Shown here piece by piece: positions 8,211 to 16,755 of a stretch of 49,375 bases of DNA. A program made the translations under genes and the position numbers. The notes under the pieces are model-generated. The model saw only the letters and a list, made by a program, of their open reading frames with translations. It made no database searches and was not told the origin of the DNA. This stretch comes from Paraburkholderia solisilvae (GTDB taxonomy: Bacteria; Pseudomonadota; Gammaproteobacteria; Burkholderiales; Burkholderiaceae): the NCBI RefSeq assembly GCF_902859875.1, contig NZ_CADIKF010000055.1, positions 1 through 49,375 of the forward strand, read 5' to 3'. Numbering within the stretch: position 1 is the first letter of the stretch; each line of letters opens with the position of its first letter.

Positions 8211-11141
8211 ATGAAGCTCGAACACCCGGACCGTCTGATGAACCGCACCCCTCTCTCGCTCGCCGCGCTCGAAGTGCATGATGCCTTCGCCGAACGGCAT
8301 ATCGGCCCCGATGCCGCCGATCAGCAGGCGATGCTCGAAGCGCTTGGCTTCGCATCGCGCGCCGCGTTAATCGATGCGGTGATTCCGAAGGCGATCCGCC
8401 GGGCCGACGACTTGCCGCTCGGCCCGTTCGCGGAACCGAAAAGCGAAGCGGAGGCGCTCGCCGCATTGCGCGAGCTCGCGGACAAGAACCAGGTGTTCCG
8501 CTCGTATATCGGGCAGGGCTACTACAACGCGCACACGCCGGCCGTCATCCTGCGCAATGTGCTCGAAAACCCGGCGTGGTACACCGCGTACACGCCGTAT
8601 CAGCCGGAAATCTCGCAAGGCCGTCTCGAAGCGCTGCTGAACTACCAGCAGATGATTGTCGACCTGACCGGCCTCGATATGTCGAACGCGTCGCTGCTCG
8701 ACGAAGCGACCGCCGCGGCCGAAGCGATGACGCTATTGCAGCGCGTCGGCAAATCGCAGTCGAATGTGTTCTATGTGGCCGATGACGTGCTGCCGCAAAC
8801 CATCGAAGTGGTGAAAACGCGTGCGAAGCCGGTCGGCATCGAGGTGAAGGTCGGTCCCGCGGCGGACGCCGCAAAGGCGAATGCATTCGGTGTGCTGCTG
8901 CAGTATCCGGGCGCGAACGGCGACGTGCGCGATTACCGCGCGCTCGCCGACGCGGTGCACGCGGCCGGCGGCCATGTGATCGCCACCGCCGATCTGCTCG
9001 CCTTGACCGTGCTGACGCCGCCCGCCGAATGGGGCGCGGACGTGGCAGTCGGCAACTCGCAGCGCTTCGGCGTGCCGGTCGGCTTCGGCGGCCCGCATGC
9101 CGCGTATCTCGCGGTGCGCGACGAATTCAAGCGGCAGATGCCGGGGCGTCTGGTCGGCGTGACCGTCGATGCGCAAGGCAATCCGGCGCTGCGTCTCGCG
9201 CTGCAAACGCGCGAGCAACATATCCGCCGTGAAAAGGCGACGTCGAATGTGTGTACCGCGCAGGCGCTGCTGGCGATTATGGCCAGCATGTATGCGGTCT
9301 ATCACGGCCCGCGAGGCCTGAAAGCGATCGCGCTGCGCGTGAACCGGATGGCCGCGCTGCTCGCGGCCGGCGCGAAACAGCTCGGCTATACGCTCGTCAA
9401 CGATACGTTCTTCGATACGCTGACGTTCGAAACCGGCGCGCGCACGCAGGCGCTGCACGATGCGGCAACGGCGAAGCGCATCAACTTGCGGCATGTGAGC
9501 GACACGCGCGTCGGCGTCTCGCTCGACGAAACGACGAGCCGCGCGGACCTCGCCGATCTGCTCGCCGCATTCGCGCAAGCGGCCTTCGTCAACGATGTGC
9601 CGGCCGTCGATACGCTCGACGCGCAACTGGGCGCCGCAAACACGTTCCCGGCGTCGCTCGAACGCACGAGCACGTACCTCACGCACCACGTATTCAACCG
9701 CCATCATTCGGAAACGGAAATGCTGCGCTATTTGCGCAGCCTGTCCGACAAGGACCTCGCACTCGACCGCTCGATGATCCCGCTCGGCTCGTGCACGATG
9801 AAGCTCAATGCGACGTCGGAGATGCTGCCGGTCACGTGGCCCGAATTCGGCCAGATTCACCCGTTCGCGCCGGCCGAGCAGACGGTCGGCTACCGCGAAA
9901 TGATCGATCAGCTCGAGCAGATGCTGGTCGCCGCGACCGGTTATGCGGCGGTTTCGCTGCAGCCGAACGCGGGTTCGCAGGGCGAATACGCGGGCTTGCT
10001 GATTATTCACGCGTACCACGCGTCGCGCGGTGAAGGTCATCGCAACGTGTGTCTGATTCCGGCGTCCGCGCATGGCACGAACCCGGCGTCCGCGCAGATG
10101 GCGGGCATGCAGGTCGTGGTGGTCGCGTGCGATACGCAAGGCAACGTCGATATCGAAGACCTGAAGAAAAAGGCCGCGCAGCACGCGGAAAAGCTCGCGG
10201 CGATCATGATCACGTACCCGTCGACGCACGGCGTGTTCGAGCAGAACGTACGCGACATCTGCGAGATCGTGCATGCGCACGGCGGCCAGGTGTATGTGGA
10301 CGGCGCGAACATGAATGCGATGGTCGGTCTGTCCGCGCCGGGTCAGTTCGGCGGCGATGTCTCGCATCTGAACCTGCACAAGACGTTCTGCATTCCGCAC
10401 GGAGGCGGCGGCCCGGGCGTCGGCCCGGTCGCGGTCGGCGCGCACCTCGCGCAGTTCCTGCCGAACCAGACGTCGACTGGCTATGAGCGCGACCCGCATG
10501 GCATCGGCGCAGTGTGCGCCGCGCCGTACGGCTCCGCGTCGATCCTGCCGATTTCGTGGATGTATATCGCGATGATGGGCGCGAAGAACCTCACCGCTGC
10601 GAGCGAAACCGCGATTCTGAACGCGAACTATGTGGCGAAGAAGCTCGCGCCGCACTACCCGGTGCTATACGCGGGTCCGGGCGGACTGGTCGCGCACGAG
10701 TGCATTCTCGATGTGCGGCCGATCAAGGACGCAAGCGGCATTTCGGTCGACGACGTCGCGAAGCGCCTGATGGACTACGGCTTCCACGCGCCGACGATGA
10801 GCTTCCCGGTGCCGGGCACGCTGATGGTCGAGCCGACCGAGTCGGAGTCGAAGGAAGAACTCGACCGCTTTATCGACGCGATGATCGCGATTCGCGACGA
10901 GATCCGCGCAGTGGAAGAAGGCCGCGCCGATCGCGAGGACAATCCGCTGAAGCATGCGCCGCATACCGCGGCGGCTGTGGTGGCGGACGACTGGAAGCAC
11001 GCGTATTCGCGGGAAACGGCGGCGTATCCGCTGCCGTCGCTGGTCGCGAAGAAGTACTGGCCGCCGGTCGGCCGTGCCGATAACGTGTATGGCGACCGCA
11101 ATCTGTTCTGCTCGTGCGTGCCGATCGCGGACTACGAGTGA
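8211..11141 (+). CDS. gcvP: glycine dehydrogenase (decarboxylating), P protein
   Basis: PLP enzyme that decarboxylates glycine and loads the aminomethyl group onto lipoyl GcvH. It is the long homodimeric form (976 residues) with N- and C-terminal halves of the same fold. The PLP lysine lies in HLNLHKTFCIPHGGGG (about residue 724). Other marks are RSYIGQGYY, YTPYQPEISQGRLEALLN and the C-terminal RNLFCSCVP. Start MKLEHPDRLMNRTPL was chosen on the Burkholderia pattern and a CAGGAACC ribosome site; ATGs at 8187 and 8238 are alternatives. It is the last gene of the riboswitch operon. Its usual neighbour sdaA is here displaced by about 10 kb. Confidence 0.97.
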   Translation: MKLEHPDRLMNRTPLSLAALEVHDAFAERHIGPDAADQQAMLEALGFASRAALIDAVIPKAIRRADDLPLGPFAEPKSEAEALAALRELADKNQVFRSYIGQGYYNAHTPAVILRNVLENPAWYTAYTPYQPEISQGRLEALLNYQQMIVDLTGLDMSNASLLDEATAAAEAMTLLQRVGKSQSNVFYVADDVLPQTIEVVKTRAKPVGIEVKVGPAADAAKANAFGVLLQYPGANGDVRDYRALADAVHAAGGHVIATADLLALTVLTPPAEWGADVAVGNSQRFGVPVGFGGPHAAYLAVRDEFKRQMPGRLVGVTVDAQGNPALRLALQTREQHIRREKATSNVCTAQALLAIMASMYAVYHGPRGLKAIALRVNRMAALLAAGAKQLGYTLVNDTFFDTLTFETGARTQALHDAATAKRINLRHVSDTRVGVSLDETTSRADLADLLAAFAQAAFVNDVPAVDTLDAQLGAANTFPASLERTSTYLTHHVFNRHHSETEMLRYLRSLSDKDLALDRSMIPLGSCTMKLNATSEMLPVTWPEFGQIHPFAPAEQTVGYREMIDQLEQMLVAATGYAAVSLQPNAGSQGEYAGLLIIHAYHASRGEGHRNVCLIPASAHGTNPASAQMAGMQVVVVACDTQGNVDIEDLKKKAAQHAEKLAAIMITYPSTHGVFEQNVRDICEIVHAHGGQVYVDGANMNAMVGLSAPGQFGGDVSHLNLHKTFCIPHGGGGPGVGPVAVGAHLAQFLPNQTSTGYERDPHGIGAVCAAPYGSASILPISWMYIAMMGAKNLTAASETAILNANYVAKKLAPHYPVLYAGPGGLVAHECILDVRPIKDASGISVDDVAKRLMDYGFHAPTMSFPVPGTLMVEPTESESKEELDRFIDAMIAIRDEIRAVEEGRADREDNPLKHAPHTAAAVVADDWKHAYSRETAAYPLPSLVAKKYWPPVGRADNVYGDRNLFCSCVPIADYE

Positions 11142-11171
11142 TGTGTCAGGCAGCGCGCGCTTGTTCGTTAT

Positions 11172-11543
11172 CTAGTGCGCGAGCCTTGCGCCGAGGTTGA
11201 GTTCCTCGGCGACTTTCTTCAATCGCTTGTCGCGCGTCCAGAGGGTGATGCCGGGTTGCAGGCGCGCCGACGCCAGCAGCGACGTGTCGACATATCCGAT
11301 TCCGCGATTGAATAAATTCTCGCGCTCGATCAGATAAAACGTCTCCTCCGGCGTTGCTACGGGCGCGCGCGGCAGATCGAGCAACGCGCCAAGCACGACG
11401 TCACGATTACGCAAACTGCCGAGCGAAATCTCACCTATCACATAGGGATGAGCCAGCACACGCTCCTCGCCAAGCAGGCTAACCAGCATGGGATCGGAAG
11501 CGTTGATGTGGTCGATCCAGACCGACGTGTCGACGAGAATCAT
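11172..11543 (-). CDS. vapC: VapC-family PIN-domain ribonuclease toxin
   Basis: Predicted endoribonuclease toxin of a type II toxin-antitoxin pair. The 123-residue PIN domain has the expected acidic residues: D5 (MILVDTSVWID), E38 (VIGEIS), D86 (GYVDTSLL) and D105 (LWTRDKRL). All four are present, so the toxin looks intact. Its ATG overlaps the antitoxin stop by four bases (ATGA), as usual for co-translated TA pairs. VapC toxins typically cut tRNA or rRNA; the target here is unknown. The pair sits between gcvP and the sugar cassette, at the left edge of the block that separates gcvP from sdaA. Confidence 0.9.
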   Translation of the reverse strand: MILVDTSVWIDHINASDPMLVSLLGEERVLAHPYVIGEISLGSLRNRDVVLGALLDLPRAPVATPEETFYLIERENLFNRGIGYVDTSLLASARLQPGITLWTRDKRLKKVAEELNLGARLAH

Positions 11544-11737
11544 TCGACGTCCTGCCGGCGACGCGGCGCCCCTTTGATACCCGGTTGGCTGCCGCCGAGA
11601 TTCGCGAGTCGTTTCGCGGCTTCACGCTGGATCAAAGCCTTCAACGCTTCGCGGATGAGCGCCGTCTTCTCGTCCAGGCCCGTATAGGCTTGAGCCTTGG
11701 CGAGCAAGTCGTCATCAAGCGTGATGGTCGTGCGCAT
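11540..11737 (-). CDS. vapB: VapB-type antitoxin, ribbon-helix-helix
   Basis: Antitoxin partner of the PIN toxin. It opens MRTTITLDDDLLAKAQ, the ribbon-helix-helix DNA-binding pattern of Arc/MetJ-type VapB proteins. A short helix follows (EKTALIREALKALIQREAAK), then a positively charged tail that would wrap the toxin. I chose the ATG at MRTT because the RHH strand begins there and GGAGGTT precedes it. A GTG eight codons upstream lies inside the palindrome and is less likely. The product is about 65 residues. Autoregulation through the adjacent palindrome is expected for this family. Confidence 0.85.
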   Translation of the reverse strand: MRTTITLDDDLLAKAQAYTGLDEKTALIREALKALIQREAAKRLANLGGSQPGIKGAPRRRQDVE

Positions 11738-11757
11738 GGGAACCTCCGTCAGGGTAT

Positions 11758-11795
11758 GCACCGATTATCGCATCATTTGATGCGATAATCGGTGC
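11758..11795. promoter_or_regulatory. 38-bp palindrome, probable VapBC operator
   Basis: Perfect inverted repeat with two 18-base arms and a 2-base centre; the left arm is GCACCGATTATCGCATCA. It begins about 20 bases upstream of the vapB start, where a VapB/VapBC complex would repress its own promoter. There is no T-tract, so a terminator is less likely. Confidence 0.7.
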
Positions 11796-11989
11796 GTGCT
11801 GCGTCTTGCAACCCGCGCGGACATTGGCATTGGAAAAACGAAACCGCCGAATCGCAAACCGATGGATGCAGGGCCGGCGAATTAACCCAAATTTCGCCCG
11901 TTGTTCCCCAAAATGCGCGGACAGCCGTCCCCGTAGACTTCACAGTCAGTCTTTCCGCAACGATTTTCGCCCTCCCACGGATACCGATC

Positions 11990-12760
11990 ATGAGCGACTT
12001 TCAGCTCGAGGTTCAGCAGCGTGTCGCCGCCAACGGCCGCGACCCTGCGTTGCTCGAGGCCGGCCTGGCCTTCCTGCTCACGAGCGCCGAGCACCGCTAC
12101 TCCTATAACTTCGCGTGGCTCGGCCGCCCGATCATCCAGTATCCGCAGGACATCGTGGCGATGCAGGAACTGATCTGGAACGTGCGGCCCGATCTGGTCA
12201 TCGAGATGGGCATTGCGCACGGCGGCTCGCTGATGCTGAGCGCGTCGATGCTCGCGCTGCTCGACTACACCGATGCGATCGAAAGCAGGCAGATGCTCGA
12301 TCCGTCGAAGCCGAAGCGCCGCGTGCTGGCCGTCGATATCGACATCCGCGCGCACAACCGCGCGGCGATCGAAGCGCATCCGCTCGCGAACCGCATCGAC
12401 ATGATTGAAGGCTCGTCGATCGCGCCGGACGTGATCGCGCAAGTGCACGAGGCTGCGCAAGGCTACAGGAACGTGCTCGTGTGCCTCGATTCGAACCATA
12501 CGCACGACCACGTGATGGCGGAGCTCGAAGCCTATGCGCCGCTGGTCACGCCCGGCAGCTACTGCGTCGCGTTCGACACGGTGATCGAGGACATGCCGGC
12601 GGGCAGCTTTCCGGACCGTCCATGGGACATCGGCAACAACCCGAAAACGGCGGTGCGCGAGTTCGTCAACAAGCATCCCGAGTTCGAGATCGACTTCAGC
12701 GTCGACCACAAGCTGCTGATTTCCGTTGCGCCGGAAGGCTACCTGAAACGCGTACGTTGA
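11990..12760 (+). CDS. cephalosporin hydroxylase (CmcI)-family protein, probable SAM-dependent sugar O-methyltransferase
   Basis: 256-residue protein. PDLVIEMGIAHGGSLML is the CmcI/rhamnosyl-O-methyltransferase version of the SAM-binding loop. VLAVDIDIRAHNRAAIEAHP carries the acidic residue expected at the end of strand 2. LVCLDSNHTHDHVMAELEAYAPLV contains the metal-binding D and H seen in CmcI. FDTVIEDMP and WDIGNNPKTAV complete the family pattern. Bacterial members of this family usually O-methylate sugars in glycolipids, rhamnolipids or surface glycans. The start is where homology begins. It heads the plus-strand run CmcI-rfbF-rfbG-C-methyltransferase, so its likely role is O-methylation of the same sugar. 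Acceptor position is unknown. Confidence 0.8.
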   Translation: MSDFQLEVQQRVAANGRDPALLEAGLAFLLTSAEHRYSYNFAWLGRPIIQYPQDIVAMQELIWNVRPDLVIEMGIAHGGSLMLSASMLALLDYTDAIESRQMLDPSKPKRRVLAVDIDIRAHNRAAIEAHPLANRIDMIEGSSIAPDVIAQVHEAAQGYRNVLVCLDSNHTHDHVMAELEAYAPLVTPGSYCVAFDTVIEDMPAGSFPDRPWDIGNNPKTAVREFVNKHPEFEIDFSVDHKLLISVAPEGYLKRVR

Positions 12761-12833
12761 CGCCGGCCGCGATGCCGCGCGCCATCGCGCGCGGCATCGC
12801 AGCGGCGCACCGACCCAGGACGAAACAACCAAG

Positions 12834-13610
12834 ATGAAAGTCGTCATTCTCGCCGGCGGACTCGGCTCACGCCTGTCGGAAGAAACTCAAACACGGCCGA
12901 AGCCGATGGTGACAGTCGGCGATCGCCCGATCCTGTGGCACATCATGAAGATCTACTCGTCCTACGGGATGAACGACTTCATCATCTGCTGCGGGTACAA
13001 GGGCTACGTCATCAAGGAATACTTCGCAAACTACTTTCTGCACTCGTCCGACGTGACGTTCGATCTGTCGTCGAACTCGATGGAAGTGCATCAGCGGTAC
13101 GCGGAACCGTGGCGCGTCACGCTGCTCGACACCGGCGAGAAAACGATGACCGGCGGCCGCTTGCGGCGCGCGTCGCATCTGCTGAAGGACGAACAGGCGT
13201 TCTGCTTCACCTATGGCGATGGCGTCGGCAACGTGAACGTGGGCGCGCTGATCGACTTCCATAAGAGCCACGGCCGTCTCGCGACCGTGACCGGCGTTCA
13301 GCCGCCCGGCCGCTACGGCGTGCTGCAGTTCGCGGAAGACGAGCGCGCGGTGATCGGCTTCACGGAAAAACCGCAGGACAGCAACGCGTGGATCAACGGC
13401 GGCTTTTTTGTCGCGTCGCCGCGCGTGCTGAACTATATCGACGACGATCTGATGCCGTGGGAAAGCGCGCCGATGGAGCGGCTCGCGTCGGAAGGCGAAT
13501 TGCAGACGTATCGTCACCAGGGCTTCTGGCAGCCGATGGACACGCTGCGCGACAAACTGCAACTCGACGCGATCTGGGCGAGCGGCAACGCACCGTGGAA
13601 GACATGGTGA
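12834..13610 (+). CDS. rfbF: glucose-1-phosphate cytidylyltransferase
   Basis: Makes CDP-glucose from CTP and glucose-1-phosphate, the first step to CDP-6-deoxy and 3,6-dideoxy sugars. The 258-residue product has the nucleotidyltransferase signature ILAGGLGSRLSEETQTRPKPM near the N-terminus. FTYGDGVGNVN gives the metal-binding aspartate. GRYGVLQF, FTEKP and NGGFFV follow as in RfbF/DdhA rather than in glucose-1-phosphate thymidylyltransferases. The C-terminus (GFWQPMDTLRDK) is also typical. The stop overlaps the rfbG start by seven bases, which implies coupled translation. Confidence 0.95.
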   Translation: MKVVILAGGLGSRLSEETQTRPKPMVTVGDRPILWHIMKIYSSYGMNDFIICCGYKGYVIKEYFANYFLHSSDVTFDLSSNSMEVHQRYAEPWRVTLLDTGEKTMTGGRLRRASHLLKDEQAFCFTYGDGVGNVNVGALIDFHKSHGRLATVTGVQPPGRYGVLQFAEDERAVIGFTEKPQDSNAWINGGFFVASPRVLNYIDDDLMPWESAPMERLASEGELQTYRHQGFWQPMDTLRDKLQLDAIWASGNAPWKTW

Positions 13611-14731
13611 CGCAAGCGTCGGTGTTCTGGGCCGGTCGCCGGGTGTTCGTGACCGGCCATACGGGCTTCAAGGGTAGTTGGCTGTGTCTGTGGCTGCAAA
13701 GTCTGGGCGCCGAGGTGACGGGGTTCGCGCTGGACGCGCCGACGCAACCGTCATTGTTTGTCGAAGCCGATGTCGCGCGCGGCATGCACCACATCGTCGG
13801 CGATGTGCGCGATCAGGCTGCGCTGCTCGATGCGATGCGTACCGCACACGCCGAGGTGGTGTTTCATCTGGCCGCCCAATCGCTTGTGCGGCCTTCGTAT
13901 ACCGATCCCGCCGGCACTTACGCGACCAATGTGATGGGCACCGTGCACATGCTCGATGCGGTGCGCGCTGTGGAAAGCGTGCGCGCGGTCGTCAATGTGA
14001 CGACCGACAAGTGCTACGAAAATCTCGAGACCGAACGTGGATACGTGGAGAGCGATCGCCTCGGCGGACGCGACCCATATAGCAATAGCAAAGCGTGTTC
14101 GGAGCTGGTGACGTCCGCTTATCGGCAGTCGTTTTTTGCGCAGCCGGCAACGGCCGGCGGCCGCAGCGTCGGCATAGCGACCGCGCGAGCCGGCAACGTG
14201 ATCGGCGGCGGCGATTGGGCCGTCGACCGGTTGATACCGGACCTGCTGCGCGCGTTCGAGCAAGGCGTACCGGCGCGCGTGCGCCGGCCGCGCTCGGTGC
14301 GGCCGTGGCAGCACGTGCTCGAACCGTTGGCCGGTTATCTGCGGCTCGCGGAACGACTGATTGACGACGCGCCGCGCTACTCGAACGCGTGGAATTTCGG
14401 ACCGGACCCGGACGACATGCGTTCGGTCGATCAGATCGCGACCGCGCTTGCGCGCGCGTACGGCGGTAACGCGGGCTTTATCGTCGACGAAGACGTCGAC
14501 GCGCCGCACGAAGCCGGTTTGTTGCTGCTCGACGCAAGTCACGCGCAACGCGATCTCGGCTGGCGCACCGGCCTGAAGCTCGACGACGCGTTGCAATGGA
14601 TCGCGCAATGGCATCGCGCGCGCCGCGACGGCGCACATGCGCGCGAGCTCACGCTGGAGCAGATCGCGCGCTATGAGGCGATTATCGGTGCGAGCGCAAC
14701 GCGTATGGCGAACTCATCGTCGTTCGCCTGA
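13604..14731 (+). CDS. rfbG: CDP-glucose 4,6-dehydratase
   Basis: NAD-dependent short-chain dehydrogenase converting CDP-glucose to CDP-4-keto-6-deoxyglucose. The extended SDR of 375 residues opens with VFVTGHTGFKGSWL (GxxGxxG), which with the rfbF neighbour distinguishes RfbG from dTDP-glucose dehydratase. NVTTDKCYEN gives the catalytic TDK, and DPYSNSKACSE gives the catalytic YxxxK. VIGGGDWAVDRLIPD and RPWQHVLEPL are further RfbG marks. The ATG lies inside the last codons of rfbF; an open frame continues far upstream but only as an overlap of rfbF. Its product is the expected substrate of the next gene's C-methyltransferase. Confidence 0.95.
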   Translation: MVTQASVFWAGRRVFVTGHTGFKGSWLCLWLQSLGAEVTGFALDAPTQPSLFVEADVARGMHHIVGDVRDQAALLDAMRTAHAEVVFHLAAQSLVRPSYTDPAGTYATNVMGTVHMLDAVRAVESVRAVVNVTTDKCYENLETERGYVESDRLGGRDPYSNSKACSELVTSAYRQSFFAQPATAGGRSVGIATARAGNVIGGGDWAVDRLIPDLLRAFEQGVPARVRRPRSVRPWQHVLEPLAGYLRLAERLIDDAPRYSNAWNFGPDPDDMRSVDQIATALARAYGGNAGFIVDEDVDAPHEAGLLLLDASHAQRDLGWRTGLKLDDALQWIAQWHRARRDGAHARELTLEQIARYEAIIGASATRMANSSSFA

Positions 14732-14758
14732 AAGCCTAAAGTCCAAAGGACAGAGACT

Positions 14759-15982
14759 GTGAACTGCCGCCACTGTGGTGAACCGCTGACGATACCGTTT
14801 GTCGACCTCGGCTTCGCGCCGCCGTCGAACGCGTATCTGACCGACGACGACCTCGGCCGCGCCGAGCGCTACTATCCGCTCAAGCTGTTTGTGTGCGGCC
14901 ATTGCTGGCTCGTGCAAACGGAAGACTGTGCGGCCCGCGAGACGCTGTTCGACGCGAACTACGCGTATTTCTCGTCGGTGTCGGAGCAGTGGCTCGCGCA
15001 CGCGCGGCAGTATGCGGCTTCCATCACCGAACAGCTGGGATTGAACCGCGAGTCGTTCGTCATTGAGGTGGCGTCCAACGACGGCTACCTGCTGCGCAAC
15101 TTCGTGCAAGCCGGCATTCCGTGCCTCGGCATCGAGCCGACCGCGAGCACCGCGGCCAAAGCGGAAGAACTGGGCATTCCGGTGCGGCGCGAGTTTTTCG
15201 GCGAGGCGCTGGGCAGCGCATTGGCCGCCGAAGGCAAGCTGGCCGACCTGATTGCCGGCAACAACGTCTATGCGCACGTGCCCGATGTGAACGACTTCAC
15301 CGCGGGCCTGAAGAAGGTGCTCAAGCCGGGCGGCACGATTACGCTCGAATTTCCGCACCTGGTGCGGCTGCTCGACGAAGTGCAGTTCGACACCGTTTAT
15401 CACGAGCATTTTTCGTATTTCTCGCTGCACGCGGTCGAGCATATCTTCCGTGCGGCGGGTTTGCGCGTGCGTCACGTCGAGCAACTGACGACGCACGGCG
15501 GCAGCCTGCGCGTGTACGGCTGCCACGCGGACGATGCGCGCGCCGACGACGCGTCCGTCGCACGCATTCGCGCGCTGGAGGAAGCGCGCGGTATCACGCG
15601 GCGCGAGACGTATGAGGGGTTCCAGACGCGCGTCGACGAAGCGAAGAACGGACTGCTGAAGTTCCTGATCGAGTGCAAGGAGAAGGGGCTGGCGGTGGCC
15701 GCTTATGGCGCCGCCGCGAAGGGCAACACGCTGCTCAACTACGCGGGCGTGAAGCCGGACCTGCTGCCGTATGTGTGCGACGCGGCGCCGTCGAAGCAGG
15801 GCAAGTACATGCCGGGCAGTCATATTCCGATTGTGTCGCCGGCGCAACTCGCATCGGCGAAGCCCGATGTCGTGCTGATTCTGCCGTGGAATATCGCGGG
15901 TGAAGTGGTCGCGCAGCAGTCGCATGCGCTGGGGCGCGACGCGCGTTTCGCTGTCGCGATTCCGGCGATACGCTATTTGTAG
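14759..15982 (+). CDS. sugar C-methyltransferase (NovU/TylC3-like), class I SAM-dependent
   Basis: Predicted to add a methyl group to carbon of a 4-keto-6-deoxy sugar nucleotide, usually C-3 or C-5. The 407-residue protein has the three-part structure of this family. An N-terminal zinc site uses C3 and C6 (MNCRHC) and a later CGHC. The SAM domain has VIEVASNDGYLLRNF and a CLGIEPT acidic loop. The C-terminal part includes YHEHFSYFSLHAVEHIF, a stretch bearing the active-site H and E residues in TylC3/NovU, and AAYGAAAKGNTLLNY. The start codon is GTG, preceded by AAAGGACAG. Directly after rfbFG, it points to a branched CDP-sugar rather than a plain 3,6-dideoxyhexose. Confidence 0.88.
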   Translation: MNCRHCGEPLTIPFVDLGFAPPSNAYLTDDDLGRAERYYPLKLFVCGHCWLVQTEDCAARETLFDANYAYFSSVSEQWLAHARQYAASITEQLGLNRESFVIEVASNDGYLLRNFVQAGIPCLGIEPTASTAAKAEELGIPVRREFFGEALGSALAAEGKLADLIAGNNVYAHVPDVNDFTAGLKKVLKPGGTITLEFPHLVRLLDEVQFDTVYHEHFSYFSLHAVEHIFRAAGLRVRHVEQLTTHGGSLRVYGCHADDARADDASVARIRALEEARGITRRETYEGFQTRVDEAKNGLLKFLIECKEKGLAVAAYGAAAKGNTLLNYAGVKPDLLPYVCDAAPSKQGKYMPGSHIPIVSPAQLASAKPDVVLILPWNIAGEVVAQQSHALGRDARFAVAIPAIRYL

Positions 15983-16017
15983 AGCGTGGGGTGTAGAGCG
16001 TGGCGCGCGAGCGGATC

Positions 16018-16050
16018 GCGTGCTGCGCGGCGCTCGGCCGCGCAGCACGC
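16018..16050. terminator. GC-rich hairpin between convergent sugar genes
   Basis: Perfect 14-base arms (GCGTGCTGCGCGGC and its complement) around a 5-base loop, in the gap between the C-methyltransferase and the convergent rfbC gene. It has no T-tract, so it may act as a weak or Rho-assisted terminator, or only as an RNA-stabilising hairpin. Confidence 0.5.
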
Positions 16051-16116
16051 GCAAGCCTTAGCGACATCTTCACCTGATGGGAACTGCCCGACGGGTCTCC
16101 GGACGCTCAGACTGAG

Positions 16117-16155
16117 CGCACCGCACCGCACCGCACCGCACCGCACCGCACCGCA
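16117..16155. repeat. CCGCA pentanucleotide microsatellite
   Basis: CGCA followed by seven perfect copies of CCGCA. It lies 26 bases beyond the stop codon of the minus-strand rfbC-like gene, between two convergent genes. A five-base unit is prone to slippage, but at this site a length change would not shift a coding frame. Confidence 0.9.
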
Positions 16156-16180
16156 GTGCCAGGCCAAAGCCAAACGAACC

Positions 16181-16726
16181 TCAGCCAAACAGCGCCTTGA
16201 CCCCCGGCAACGAGCGATCCCGTTCCGACGTCATCGTCACTTCGCGCGGCCATGGAATCGCGAGCGTCGGGTCGTCGAACGCAACGCCGCGCTCCGCGGC
16301 GGGGTTGTGAAACGCGGTGTGCAGATAAAGCAGCCGGCTGTCGGCCGCGAGCGTCTGAAACCCGTGCGCGCATCCTTCCGGTATGAACACCGCGCAGCGA
16401 TTTTCCGCCGACAGTTCCACCGCATGCCACTGCAGAAAGGTCGAGGAATCGCGTCGAAGATCGACGATCACATCCCACACGTGACCCTGCAGGCAGCGCA
16501 CCCATTTCGCGTCGGCCGCATCGCCATGCTGGAAATGCAGACCCCGAACGGCGCCGGCCATCACCGTATGCGACTCGTTGATCTGCACGATCGGCCGGTC
16601 GCCGTGCGCGTCACCGAATTCGTTCGCGCAGAACAGGCGCATAAAACTGCCGCGCGCATCCTGATGCGGCGTGCTCTGCGCGACGAACGCGCCGGGAATG
16701 GGCAGGGCGGTGAGCGTTGCGGGCAT
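16181..16726 (-). CDS. NDP-4-keto-6-deoxy sugar 3,5-epimerase (RfbC/cupin family)
   Basis: 181-residue cupin epimerase of the dTDP-4-dehydrorhamnose 3,5-epimerase family. VRGLHFQ with the catalytic histidine, CLQGHVWDVIVDLRRDS and FIPEGCAHGFQTL match RfbC; DARGSFMRLF near the N-terminus is the usual opening. Next to CDP-glucose enzymes and a C-methyltransferase it more likely epimerises the methylated CDP-4-keto sugar than dTDP-4-ketorhamnose, as in noviose and mycarose pathways where epimerisation follows C-methylation. No rfbA, rfbB or rfbD is nearby, which supports that reading. The ATG starts 30 bases after the upstream gene's stop on the same strand. I leave the symbol blank because substrate identity is inferred. 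Confidence 0.85.
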   Translation of the reverse strand: MPATLTALPIPGAFVAQSTPHQDARGSFMRLFCANEFGDAHGDRPIVQINESHTVMAGAVRGLHFQHGDAADAKWVRCLQGHVWDVIVDLRRDSSTFLQWHAVELSAENRCAVFIPEGCAHGFQTLAADSRLLYLHTAFHNPAAERGVAFDDPTLAIPWPREVTMTSERDRSLPGVKALFG

Positions 16727-16755
16727 CGGAGTCGGCGAACGGGCGGCGCGGCGAA

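Noticed and set aside
8733..10655. 640-codon open frame opposite gcvP
   Set aside because: Same kind of high-GC shadow; gcvP is unmistakable on the other strand.
16117..16155. CCGCA repeat as a coding phase-variation switch
   Set aside because: It lies outside both flanking genes, downstream of their stop codons.
16181..16726. rfbC-like gene as part of dTDP-rhamnose synthesis
   Set aside because: rfbA, rfbB and rfbD are absent while CDP-glucose genes are adjacent.
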